A stretch of 64,000 nucleotides of DNA. Origin: Pseudopithomyces maydicus. Its lineage: Eukaryota > Ascomycota > Dothideomycetes > Pleosporales > Didymosphaeriaceae. Under the pieces are notes generated by a model. The model searched no databases. It saw only the letters and a list, made by a program, of their open reading frames with translations, and was not told the DNA's origin. How positions within the stretch are numbered: the first letter of the stretch is position 1; every line of letters begins with the position of its first letter. Below are positions 1-10,576 of this stretch, piece after piece. The position numbers and the translations under genes were made by a program. The stretch is taken from positions 1,488,001-1,552,000 of the forward strand of contig JANTUC010000007.1 in NCBI GenBank assembly GCA_026873275.1, written 5' to 3'.

Positions 1-402
1 AAATCCCAGAATGGTGTTCCGAGCTCTGCCGCATATTCGTGGAAGTCCATGTGCGATATTTGCCTACCCTTCCAGTGGATGTAATTGCATTGCTTCGGCC
101 GTGTCGCATGCTTCGAAAGCTGCTCTTCCATGCCCCAAGAGAAAAGTACCCTCGATGAATTTGGCAAAACCTGGATTCCGGCTCCGATCTCGCCGATCTC
201 TGGTGCGGATTCTAGGATATGGACATTGTGGCCGGTGAGAGCTATTGAGATGGCAGCTCCGAGTCCACCGAGCCCAGCACCTATGATGATAATCTAACAC
301 CGTTACTGTGAGGTCTTGAGAATGCTGAGTGGGCCTTACGTCGAGCTTGTTGGAGGCATCGCGGCGCTGCTGCTGGATGACCTGAGGCTTCGGACGACCC
401 AT
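1..402 (-). CDS. hxnX: FAD-dependent monooxygenase, HxnX-like (6-hydroxynicotinate 3-monooxygenase type), partial
   Basis: Only the N-terminal part is present; the gene runs off the left edge. Exon 1 is 402-340 (21 codons), followed by a 46-bp intron (339-294, GTAAGG...TTAG), and exon 2 continues from 293 to the edge. Splicing joins a short polar N-terminus to an FAD-binding Rossmann fold, IIIIGAGLGGLGAAISIAL, with an acidic residue ending the second strand (HILE) and the EIGAGIQVLPNSSR segment typical of salicylate hydroxylase / 6-hydroxynicotinate monooxygenase relatives. In A. nidulans, HxnX turns 6-hydroxynicotinate into 2,5-dihydroxypyridine. The family call rests on sequence; the substrate is inferred from the neighbouring genes. 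Without the C-terminal half, another aromatic hydroxylase cannot be excluded. Its 5' region (403-1023) is its own, because the next gene ends there rather than starts. Confidence 0.7.
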
Positions 403-1023
403 TATGTCACTGCTGATATGCTGACTATCAAAGTAGAGTCCACGTCGTCACCACAAGTGCAATAGCGCAAGCAATCAAGATACACAGAAATAATGTGATT
501 TAACGCTACGAGAGAAATCGATCATGATACAGCTTGACTCGAGGAAAGTTTGTATAAGACACATCCCCATTGCCGCCATCCTAGCCTAGACCTGCCCACC
601 TATCGTCCCAAGGAACCTTCTCCGCGTCATGGTCGTACACACACTTGCTTTAGGCTGCTCCCAGCCAATGCTTATCTAGCTAAACCTTTCACATCATCGG
701 ACCACTGTTTCGGTTCTCGGGAGGGAGGATGGGGGACGGCATGTATCGCTTGGATTGGACAAGCAACAAGAGTGGAGGTATGCCGGGTTTGTGATGGGAA
801 TATGGGCACATGCAGTGAAGAGTGGGGGAGGAGGTAATTGGAGACAAACGTGAGGGGTAGGAAGGTCCACTGTAATCGATAAGCATGGAGCTACGGAATG
901 CTTCCGATATTCGGAATGAAACGAGGTGTGAAGGTAATGGATCTCGGAAGTCACTCCATGGTAAAAGCAGTTGACCAATCTGTATGGTGATATGTTTCAT
1001 TGGTAGAACTAGATGGTATACGC
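403..1023. promoter_or_regulatory. Upstream region of the hxnX-like gene with GATA sites and an AGAGTGGGG site
   Basis: No gene is seen here. The gene on the right ends at 1024, so this region should serve the leftward hxnX-like gene. Four HGATAR sites (the AreA nitrogen GATA-factor consensus) are visible at 425-430, 600-605, 672-677 and 877-882, roughly twice what chance predicts. One copy of the cluster-wide motif AGAGTGGGG lies at 819-827. Confidence 0.5.
819..827 (+). promoter_or_regulatory. Putative HxnR-type operator AGAGTGGGG
   Basis: The 9-mer is about 420 bp upstream of the hxnX-like start. The surrounding AGAGTGGGGGAGG is shared base for base with the site at 13379 in the hxnT/hxnS promoter. 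The role is inferred. Confidence 0.4.
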
Positions 1024-2137
1024 TTAGAACCCAGGGTTGTACGCCTCGCCCAATGCTTGCTTCTTCAGAATCTCCCCTGCTGGGGCCGGCATCTTTGCAC
1101 CTTCCGGGACCTTATTGCGGGCTTTGAAATCGTCGCACATTTGCTCCATCGTAACCCATTCGACACCTTCGTGTTTGTTTATGTGCTCGATGATTCTATG
1201 CGTGTCAGTGGCGGCTAATCGCAATCAACGCAGGACGCAGACTTACCTTTCGTGCATAAGAATAACATGTGGTCGCCCGGAGACATCCGGATGGATCGTC
1301 ATTGGAAATACAAACTCATCGTACTCCCTGTAGAAGTAGTCGAAGTGATCCATCCAAATTGCCTCCACGTCGCGTGGGTTAACCCATCCGTGGCTGTTGG
1401 CTGCTTTCTTCATGAACATCATGGGTGGCAGGTCGTCTATGTACCAAGAGCCGGGAATTTCCACCAACCCAGTATCTTCACCCCTGACGAGGGGCTTCAT
1501 CCATTCTTCGGCCTTTTTAGAGTAGTCGATTTTCGTCCATGTGTCGCCGGTCCGTAGCCAATAGCACTTGTGGTCCTCTGCACACAGTACAGTCAGTTCT
1601 GATTTATACAAAACAAATGTGGAATCTCGTACCGTGTGACATGCTGTGATCGTACTCGATACCATAGCTAAGTAATAAATCGCAGCCCTCCTTGGACGTT
1701 TCCCACCAAGGTGTCACACTGCCTCGCGGCGGTTTTCCACAAAACTTGGTAAGCTGTTTGTACGTCTTGTCCAGCACATCGCGCTGCTGCTCGAATGTCA
1801 TATCCGTAGGGTTCTCGTGTGAATAGCCGTGAAGTCCGATTTCATGCCCTGCATCGCGCACTGCTGCGCAATCTTCTGGGAAGGTGTCGAGTGTGTGGCC
1901 AGGAATGAACCAGGTGGCCTTTATCTTGTATTTGTCGAAGAGTTTCAGAAGACGCCGTGTGCCTTCTGTACCTGCCCAAAGACCTGTGAACCGTTAAAAA
2001 TGTTTTGCAGAATGCAAAGGCCGGTTCTCACCTCTGCTAATGTCGCTCGTCGAATCTTCTCCTCCGTACGATCCAAGCCAGCCAGCAACGGCGTCGATAT
2101 CGACACCATAGCATACGAGGACGCGCTTTTTGCCCAT
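1024..2137 (-). CDS. hxnM: Polysaccharide-deacetylase-family cyclic imide hydrolase, HxnM-like
   Basis: Four exons: 2137-2032, 1983-1633, 1577-1247 and 1195-1024, with introns of 48, 55 and 51 bp; 319 aa. The start MGKKRVLVCYGVDIDAVAGW carries the family's early Asp pair (D13, D15), and the metal-binding His pair is seen at GLHGYSHENP (H87, H91). There is no signal peptide, which fits the intracellular PuuE / HpPgdA-like branch of carbohydrate esterase 4 rather than a cell-wall chitin deacetylase. Cyclic imidases belong to this branch. In the A. nidulans pathway HxnM opens the ring of 3-hydroxypiperidine-2,6-dione. It sits tail-to-head with the amidase next door, which would act on its product. 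The reading frame is intact. Family certain, substrate inferred. Confidence 0.8.
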
Positions 2138-2611
2138 AGTAATTATAGGGTAAATATATAGTAGTGGCTTTCAAGTTGAGCCTGGGATCGGAAAAAGAAG
2201 ATCTTGGGGAACTTGGAGATTCACGGAAAGAAGATGATTGAGAGGGGTAAACAGAGCAGCTGCGGATAGCAGAGCTACCCCTCTTGGCCCGATTGATACG
2301 CGACATGGAGACACGCGACTGGGAGCTTGAAGGTGGGGGATACGCATGAGTCGCGTAACATGGATGGCCGACGGCATCGTGCATAACTAATACTATGGCC
2401 CCACCCATGTAAGCCTACTCGCAGGAATGTATACTTTGATTCAGTATCTCACATACAGAAGCCGCCAGCGTAATTGTTTTGTGCTAAAATACTGTCCATT
2501 TATGTCACGAACTAGCACGGCTGTAAAAGTGTCCAAAGCGAAGTGTACTTGATGTAGCAGGGATGCACTTGATGGTACGTACTTGTGCATCGCTATGTGG
2601 ATATTCCATTC
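2138..2611. promoter_or_regulatory. Region between hxnN-like 3' end and hxnM-like start
   Basis: The 474 bp upstream of the hxnM-like start hold no gene. A GGTGGGGG stretch near 2331 contains the GTGGGG core of the cluster motif but not the full AGAGTGGGG. A GGATAG sequence near 2263 fails the first position of the AreA consensus. Confidence 0.3.
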
Positions 2612-4729
2612 TTATGTAGGGGGTGCCGGTGTCGTGTTGATACCCTTTAGAATGTTATCAATCGCTTTCGCCGCACCAAGTGCTTTTTCCTCTTGCAGTC
2701 TCCGCGCAACAACCTGTACGCCAATTGGCATTCCATCCATCGCATCCACATCAAATAGATTCCAGTTCCACTCATCGAGAGGGTTCCTTGGTTGATATGT
2801 GGCCATATCTGCGACAGCTGCACCGTCTAGCTCTTTCGATACCTCACCAGCTGGAAGTACTACTGATGGGTAGTCCACGAAGTTGAAGACTTTTGTGTAG
2901 CCCACCCAACGACATTTTCGATGGGGAACTGCAGAGTGCGGCATGACCGGACATAGGAGGATGTCTATTGGTTTTCCGGACGATGTTGACTTGGTCGAAT
3001 TCCACAAGTCAAGATAACGCTTTTGTGCGGCGAGCTTTTGTTTGTTAAGCTGCCAGTACTCGTAGACAGATATGGGTTGTCCTCTATTGACGAGTGCCTC
3101 TACGTGAGGTATGAAAGGCTCCCCGCCAGCTGCTACGTCGCGTTTGATATCCTCACCACCATCAGCAGTATAGTATTGATCCTGTGGGATGTCAGCATGA
3201 TGAACAAATGGAGTACAGTACCATCGTACCATGATATCAATGCACTCCTGATGTAAAGTCCCTGGCTTCCAGGGTACGAGCTCGTGGCCTGATTCGGCAA
3301 GTTTGCTTGCGACTTCGTCTAGTACTCGCGCCACAGGCGGATGCAGTTTTACGACACCGTCGTCACGCATAACAGCAATCACCAACGGACGTGATTGCAC
3401 GCCCTTGAACATGTCATCCCGCCACGTCAACGGAGTGCATTTTGGATCGTGATCCCACGGCTGGTTATCAATGACAGCTTTCGTAACGTCGATGAGCGAA
3501 TCGAGACTCCTACTCATAGGCCCTATCACTGAAGGGACATGCTCCTGCCCCTCGGTCGACACTGAAACACCTTGATAGGGTAGACGCGTGCTCTGTTCGA
3601 AAGTCAGTCATCATTCCGTCGTTCAGTACTGTTTGCATTGTGCGACTTTCGGTTGTGGGTTCGATGACAACCGCGGCTTATGCTTCAAGAATATAGTCAG
3701 GGTAAGGAAGGACTCACACTAGGCTTCAGGCCATATAGTCCCAACATGTGAGCAGGAATGCGAATGCTTCCACCAATGTCAGTGCCCCAGCCGACTACAG
3801 TGCCCTGTAAGGCGAGCAGCGTACCCTCTCCGCCCGTGGACCCACCCGCTGTAAACTCGGTATTCTTCGGGTGCACGGTGAGACCAAACAGGGGATTCTC
3901 GGTTTCGCACCACTTTAACACGATGAGTCACAGACTGGTAGAGCAGAAAACAAGTGTGTTATTTACCATGATGCTCTGTGGAAGGTTGGACTTTGCGATG
4001 ATGACAGCACCCATTTGCTTCAAGAGCGTAACCAGAACGCAGTCCTGCTCGGCAGGGCTGAATGCTCGGCCAACGTAGCCTAGGGTGCTGTCATACCCTT
4101 TGACGTCAAACTGGTCTTTCAGTGTCATGGGTACTCCATGCAAAGGGCCCACGAGGCGTCCATGCTTTTCGAAAAAGGCATCCAGCTCATTGGCTCGCTG
4201 CAGGGCGTCTGCAAAGATGATTTCGGTAAGGCTGGCGAATTTAGTAACGATGCATCAGGGCTCGGGGTTTCTCGTGTTCGTATACCAGTTCGTCTGGAAA
4301 AATCAGCAACAGAGAGCGGGTGTTTGTGGGCTGGGAGGCGGTTACACGGTTGTGAGCTGCGATGGCTCTGTCAAGGTGGCGTGAGCATGGGACGATGGCG
4401 GTTTCCCGCGGAGCTACGCTGGCTCACCGTTGTATGAATGCAGTACACAGTTCGGTAGCGGTCAGAGTCCCTGCAGAGATTGCTCCGAGAATATGCTTAA
4501 TCTCCTGGAAGCTCGTCTCCTGTGACGTGGCTCCGGTTGCGGTACCGTTGCAGAGTCCGTTTACGCGCAAGGTCTGTGGTGCCGTCAGTGCAGCCCCGCC
4601 TAGGCCGGAGAGCAGTCTCACTGCCGATGCGGCGCCCTGGGTATCAAGGAACTGTCGTATAGCCTCGTCGCGGTTGTCGCGCTTCCTGGCGACCACCTGT
4701 TGCCATGCTGGCATGGTGGTGACGGTCAT
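2612..4729 (-). CDS. hxnN: Amidase-signature enzyme, HxnN-like, with an 8-nt microexon
   Basis: Seven exons: 4729-4428, 4367-4346 (22 nt), 4293-4286 (8 nt), 4231-3967, 3912-3718, 3592-3230 and 3181-2612; 574 aa. The catalytic Ser-cisSer-Lys triad is complete: K149 (MTLKDQF), S224 (GGSTGGE) and S248 (TDIGGSIR). The spacings of 75 and 24 residues are identical to those in fatty-acid amide hydrolase. The second Ser of the usual GGSSGGE is Thr. The 48-bp intron 3229-3182 is a multiple of three and would read through without a stop. An in-frame ATG at 4765 would add MLLLLLHASPYA; the ATG at 4729 was chosen because family members begin near the WQxxVARKR segment. In the hxn pathway this enzyme deamidates the ring-opened product made by HxnM. 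Start shared with the divergent hxnV promoter. Confidence 0.85.
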
Positions 4730-5205
4730 GGCGTAGGGTGAAGCATGGAGGAGGAGCAACAACACTGCCGCTCAACACGGCGATACAAAAAGCATATCTA
4801 ATCTGTCAATCCAAGGTAGCCATAGCCAGCTAGCTGCGATTATCTAGTCTACATGCAAGGTAGACACACTGCCGGGTGGGTGTGAGGCGGGAACGGCAGC
4901 AAGAGAGGAACAGTGGAACAGTGGGGGGACACTCGGGCCCCAAGGGTCCTCTGGGCCGCCACGCGACCTGGCCGCCTTCGTCGCGCTCTGTCGTAACGGC
5001 GTCCACAACAATCCCGGAGAGATCACCCCATCTGCTGCAAAAATTTGCCGTCCTCTGCATGCTTGGGTCTTACATGGAGCACCCCATCGTTGCCAACGGC
5101 TCGTTGCAGTCGTTGAAAATGGCCAGACGGTCACGTTTGGATGGTTGAATGTACCCCCATTTTCGACATTAGGCGAACATACAACTGGAAGACACGCCTT
5201 ATAGC
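4730..5205. promoter_or_regulatory. Divergent promoter hxnN-like / hxnV-like
   Basis: The 476 bp lie between two divergent starts. One AGATAA (AreA-type, 4840-4845) and one AGTGGGG core (4920-4926, context GAACAGTGGGGGG) are seen. The latter is the weakest copy of the cluster motif. Nothing else is recognised. Confidence 0.4.
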
Positions 5206-7293
5206 ATGTCTCCGTCAATATGGTCCTTCATGAAGCGCTCGCCGTCCTCCAGCACCACCAACAGCCCTCCTCTGCATCCCAAGGTCGTCAAGATGGCACC
5301 TGGTCTTACCACCGAATCCGTCCCCTCCACCTCGCACAGCACCGAGACGGGGAGTTCGACTGGCGCTAGTGTGAACAATGGTTGGGCGACTGGATATGAC
5401 ACCTTCCTGAGCGATGTCCTGGTAGTCGGTGCAGGGCCTTCGGGCCTCATGTTGGCGTAGGTACACTTCGTCGTCTAGTAGCAAGCATCGTCCGTGGCTG
5501 ACTTGGACCGCCAGAGACAACTTGGTCCGATATGGCATCAAGACACACATCATCGACAACCGACCCGACCGCACCTCAACCGGCCGCGCCGACGGTTTGC
5601 AGCCGAAGACGATCGAGACGCTGAGACAGATGCGGGTGGCTGATCCGCTGCTGCGCAAGGGTGTCAAGGTCTATGACATCGCTTTCTGGAAATCAACTCT
5701 CAACGAGTCCTTGCACCGTACTGGCCGCGAGATTCACTACCCCCCAGTCGTAGATCTGCTGGACCCGTACATCCTGCTGGTGCACCAAGGCATGGTCGAG
5801 GGAATCTTCATCGACGACCTGGCCGAACGTGGGGTGCAAGTGCTGCGCAACATGGCCTTTGCAAACTTCGAGTACACACCCGAACGTATACGACCATTGA
5901 CAGTACACTGCAAGCAAGACGTGACGCAGAACAGAAGGAAACTTTCCACACGCTACATCGTGGGCTGCGACGGTGCGCATTCGGCGGTACGCAAGTGCAT
6001 CCCTGGCGCTACTCCTGTAGGAGCATCGTCGGATGCCGTCTGGGGTGTCCTAGATGGCGTGCTTGATACCGACTTCCCCGACATATGGAGCAAGGTCGTT
6101 GTACATTCAGATGAGCTCGGCTCCGTCCTCATGATCCCTCGTGAGCGGAACATGACGCGGCTGTACATCGAGCTGAAGCCTACCTCCGATGTCGCAACTA
6201 CTGCCAAGGAACGCCAGACGCAAGAGTTTGTACAAAAACGCGCCCAGGAAATCATGAGACCATACCGGCTCGAGTGGAGGAACGTTGAATGGTTTGGTCG
6301 CTATCAAATTGGCCAAAGAGTGGCGGCTCGTTTCTCCGATGACGAGCGACGCGTCTTCATTGCTGGTGACGCTAGTCATACCCATTCACCCAAGGCTGCA
6401 CAAGGCATGAACACTTCGATGCACGATTCGTGGAACCTTGCCTGGAAACTTAACTTCGCTGTCCGTCGTCTCGCCAAACCAGCATTGATGGAGACGTACG
6501 AGCATGAACGAAAGAAGATTGCCCAGGACCTGATCGATTTCGATTATGAACACGCAAATGCATTCCACGCTGGCGACCCCCAAGCTCTGGCAGACAATTT
6601 CAATAAAAATGTCGCATTCATCTCTGGCTACGGTGTGAACTACCAACCAAACGTTCTCAACGTACAGTCCAAGGGCTACACCCGCGGCCACCTCACTCCA
6701 GGTTACCTCCTCCCCCGGCAAAGGCAACACGGTTCATCGATTCGAACCCCGTCGACATTCAAACCGACATCCCAGCTCTTGGCCAGTTTCGAATTTACTT
6801 CTTCGCCAAGAACCTGCACGCAGCCATGCCATTCCTCGACGTCGTGTGCAAAGCACACCAGTCCACCTCGTCTTATGTTGGTCGCGTAACCATGGCCGGA
6901 AACGCTTCTTACACCACTCAGCCACCTCTTGCAGCTCCACATGACCAGTTTGTCTGCCCTGAGAGGTACACTCCTGTCAGTGGCATCTTTACCTACGCCA
7001 TTGTAACAGACATGGATCGCAACGATATCGAGATCTCGCAGCTGCCTCGCATGCTTCAAGACTCACGCTGGTCATTCTATCTGGACGACGTCCCACACAT
7101 GGACACCAGGGGCCAGACTGTCATGGAAAAGTGGCTCGATGGTATAGATGAGAATGAAATCGTGATCGCCAACGTCAGACCCGATGGCTACGTCGGTACG
7201 GTGAAACGGTTCGCCGATGGTGGTTTTGAGAGTGGTCTGAACGCCGTGAACTGGCTAGACGACTACTACTCCCACTTCTTGCGAGATTCATGA
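5206..7293 (+). CDS. hxnV: Phenol-2-monooxygenase-type flavoprotein, HxnV-like, broken by a -1 in a C run
   Basis: Exon 1 is 5206-5456, the intron is 58 bp (5457-5514) and exon 2 is 5515-7293. Motifs in order are the GxGxxG fold (VLVVGAGPSGLMLA), the DG motif (VGCDGAHSAVRK), the FAD-ribose GD motif (FIAGDASHTHSP), and a C-terminal thioredoxin-like phenol-hydroxylase domain ending at YYSHFLRDS. At C5 6712-6716 the frame shifts by -1. With six Cs the protein would read through as 676 aa, normal for the family. As written, the first frame stops at 6889. In the hxn pathway HxnV hydroxylates 2,5-dihydroxypyridine. The first 60 residues are Ser/Thr/Pro-rich, and MAPG at 5293 is an alternative start. 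The break is probably a sequence error, since eight others like it occur in the window. Confidence 0.8.
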
Positions 7294-7372
7294 TTGCCTG
7301 TGGCTTTTCATCTTAATGTATTGCATGGTATTGGCGTTGGTGGGATTTATACGGCCGGTTGATGCTGTAGAC

Positions 7373-7559
7373 AGGCTTTTCGGTCCAGAGCCGTTGTGTT
7401 CCATCACTTCTGGAAACTTTGATGGGGGTTTTATTGATCCGACCACTACCATGCCCTGTGGATGGAGATAGAAGGATGAGATGGTAGTGGTCGGATCAAT
7501 AAAACCCCGTCAAAGTTTCTGGAAGTATTGTAACACAATGGCTCTGGGTCGAAAAGCCT
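7373..7559. repeat. Imperfect 80-bp inverted repeat (hairpin)
   Basis: The left arm 7373-7452 and right arm 7481-7559 pair with about 88% identity around a 28-nt loop. There are nine mismatches, seven of them transitions, and one gap in a G run. It begins 80 bp after the hxnV-like stop. No target-site duplication or coding sequence is visible. It could be a degraded miniature inverted-repeat element or a transcribed hairpin. Confidence 0.8.
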
Positions 7560-8524
7560 ATGAGAATGGGTTCTCCTTGTCATCAACCACAGGGGTATAC
7601 GTCTACTCAGCCATGGTGGTCAAGTTCTGATAGACGGTTAGATAAACAGTGTAAAGCACATTAACGGATCATTTTCAAGCTTTATACATTTTCTAGCTTT
7701 CGCTGTAGTACTAGAATTAACTATTTATTCCATCATTTTAATATTTTCAATTGATAAATCCGTTGCGCCTGGATTGCCTTTAATTAACTTGCTATTAGTT
7801 ACAGTTATTATAACCTTTGTCTAACTCCTTATAACGATAATTGAAAGACCGCTGTCGTTATGGAGCATTTAGATTAAAACTACCCTAATGTACAATGCAC
7901 CATATCGTTATCACTTCAACGCTGCCTCCCTGCAAAACCTTTCTCGCGTCGCTGAGTACCTCATTCTTAGCATACGTACCATTCCAACATCCCCGAAATC
8001 GGGTCGTTCGTGTCCAGTCGAGCAAATATTGCAAGGCTGCTGCACTAGCTCCACTTCTCCAACTAAGCCTTCCTTGCTCGGGTGCAAGCTAAACAGCTCC
8101 CCCACTCCCCACTCTTATCGAGTTCCGCCTGACTGTCTCCACTCCTATCAACTATGACAGCGCAATGCAGGTATCTCGCTTCGAATGGGAGCTCAACGCG
8201 GGTGTTCGGCTCAGGAAGCACATGGTCATTCTACAAGGGCTAAAGCGTGCGGTTGTATGCAACGTAGTTGATTGTGTTGGGTGCTATCTCTAATCATTGG
8301 CAGATTGGTAGGTGGGTGTGCCAGCTTATGTGCCAAAGTGCGAGAGATTAGCTTAGGAATATCGGACGATTATTTAACAATGGAGTTGATCCCCATGTAT
8401 TGGATCGTCGACATTGCTCGCCGTCCTCTACGCCTTTCGTGCAATCGGTGCATCCTTTAGTATTCGATATCAGTTTCCGTAGCACCTAGGAATACAGGTG
8501 GTCCTTAAAGTTCGCACCGTCGAT
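7560..8524. promoter_or_regulatory. AT-rich spacer and MFS promoter
   Basis: Positions about 7640-7890 are strongly AT-rich, unlike the flanks. The short frame 7888-8157 has no recognisable product. The 3' part carries two copies of the cluster motif on the minus strand (see 8100-8120), about 410 bp upstream of the transporter start. Confidence 0.4.
8100..8120 (-). promoter_or_regulatory. Double AGTGGGG site abutting a GATA site
   Basis: CCCCACT (8100-8106) and CCCCACTCT (8107-8115) are the reverse complements of AGTGGGG and AGAGTGGGG, arranged back to back. TTATCG at 8115-8120 (reverse CGATAA, an AreA-type HGATAR) overlaps the second by one base. An arrangement suited to pathway-specific and nitrogen control together; role inferred. 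Confidence 0.4.
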
Positions 8525-10190
8525 ATGGACCCGGAAAAGTACCAGCCCTCCGACACAATGGTCAAAGACCATGAGATCGGCATGACCGCTGTCATCGTCG
8601 ATAAAGCAGCAGAGAGATCCTACGGTACAATATCTTGTTTTGCTCAAAACGACAGGGGCTAAATGCTGTATAGTCCGCAAACTAGATCTGTACCTCCTGC
8701 CGTTTCTGTCGCTCATGTATTTCTTCAACTCTGTCGATCGCAGCAATCTGGGCAATGCGAAGACAGATGGTATGGATAAAGATCTCGGATTCAAAGGCGA
8801 GGAGTATAGCCTGTTGATCCTGCTGTTCTACATCCCGAATGGACTATGCGATCTGCCACTTAACATGTTGACGAAGAAGTACAGTGGCAAGGTTATGCTG
8901 CCAAGCTGTAAGCTCAAACCATATTACAACTTTGACCATGAGATGCTGACTTCGGGGTATAGTGATGCTGTTTTGGGGTGCCATGGCACTCTTGCAGTGT
9001 GCGGCGAAGAGTTTCGGGGGCATGCTTCCATTGCGATTGCTTATTGGTGCGAGCGAGGCAGGTTTTTTCGCCGGTGTAGTGTTCTACTTGACACTATTCT
9101 ATACCCGAGGTGAACTTGGCTTCCGTATCTCTATATTCTTTGGGAGTGCATTGCTTGCTGCGGCTTTCAGCGGCTTGATCTCGTATGGAGTATTCCAGAT
9201 CGAGCACTCTATTCCTGGATGGAAGTGGTTATTCATCATTGAAGGTACTGTTTATCAACTAAAGTTTAAAAAAAGGCATTGCTAATTAATTACAGGTGCC
9301 ATGACTGTGATCATTGCCCTTGTGGCGTATTGTAAGCACCCTTCCCGCACCAAGTTTATGTATATTAGCTGATTTCGTTAGTTTGGCTCCCTGCACAACC
9401 ATCAAATGCTTGGTTTCTCAACGACGCTGAGAAACAGCTTGCCGAGCGCCGCACGCTGCGCGATCTTTCGAGCTCTTCCCATTCCAACTTCGACTTGAAA
9501 GAATGTTTTCGTAGCTGGAAAACCTGGAAGATGATTCCTTGGGTCATAATCGCTTTCACGTACCCTGTTGCCTTCTCCACGACTTCGAATTTCCTCCCAC
9601 AAATCGTGCAACGTCTTGGATACAGTGTGGTCAAAACAAATCTCTGGACCGTAGCGCCCAACGCCGTCGGATTCGTGATTTTACTTGCCGTCACATACAG
9701 CAGTGACTACTTCCGAGAACGTACATATCACATCATCTTCTCGCTTTCGGTATCGTTAGTTGGCCTGATCATCCTCGCCACCATCGATGTCCTTGCCAAC
9801 AAGGGAGTCGCCTATTTCGCATGCTTCATGCTCTGCGCTGGCGCCTATATTCCTTCATGCCTTGTCCACAGTTGGCACAACAACAACAATTTGAATGAAA
9901 ACAGTCGTGCAGCTACCACGGGTTTGCTTGTCGGACTGGGTAACCTTGGAGGTATCGTCAGCGCGGCAACATTTAGACAGGAATATGCCCCCAAATATAT
10001 ACCCACGCTGGCGGCTACAGCTGCTTGCAATGTAGTGTGCATTTTGATGACAGCTGGACTGGGTATTTGGATGAAGATGGAGAACCGGAGGAGGGACCGA
10101 GAGCAAGGTGTTCAGATCAAGCCGGAAGAGGTGCCGACCGAGATGCTTGGTGATGGTGAGAAAAGTGAGATGTGGAGGTACTTCACATAG
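8525..10190 (+). CDS. MFS transporter of the anion:cation symporter (Dal5/Tna1-like) family, candidate HxnP/HxnZ
   Basis: Five exons: 8525-8624, 8674-8907, 8963-9244, 9296-9331 (36 nt) and 9382-10190; 486 aa. The first membrane segment follows RKLDLYLLPFLSLMYFFNSV, and DRSNLGNAKTDGM after it is the hallmark of the fungal allantoate/nicotinate/pantothenate permease family. GASEAGFFAGVVFYLTLFY and later WHNNNNLNENSRAATTGL also fit. About twelve hydrophobic segments, cytoplasmic ends. The family includes the yeast nicotinate permease Tna1, and the A. nidulans regulon has two MFS genes (hxnP, hxnZ). Which one this matches cannot be told by eye, so no symbol is given. Frame intact; two motif copies in its promoter support membership of the regulon. 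Confidence 0.85.
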
Positions 10191-10576
10191 ACAGTAGTAG
10201 CAAATATTGAATGAGAAATTATATCTCAGAATTTGTATTTGTTTGGGTAAATGTCTAGTTAATCTTCGCTTCAGCATTCATGTACCGCCTAGGCGTCTTT
10301 TGAGACACCTGCATGCCTAGTCATGCATAAAATCCTTAAGATTATAACGATTTGTTGGTTGGAGATTCCTTACTGATATGAAAGAAAGTTTTTCCATTTG
10401 TTACAACCCTCGTGAATGGAGTGACTATGCAGTGTGTGATCACAAGTGTGAATATTGCTCCAAGCTAGTCCCGCCATAGACTAGCTGAGCTTATGTACGT
10501 GTACGCCCCGAACACGACACAGTCTATCCACAACTGCCGATTACTATCCGCTCAAAACTCAAGCACATTCGTGATC
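10191..10576. other. Spacer between MFS and EEP genes
   Basis: The 386 bp hold no gene and no AGTGGGG copy. An in-frame ATG at 10493 could extend the downstream gene by 28 residues. Confidence 0.4.

Noticed and set aside
7888..8157. 89-codon open frame upstream of the MFS gene
   Set aside because: No family signature and low complexity. It overlaps the promoter motif sites and has no supporting splice or start context.
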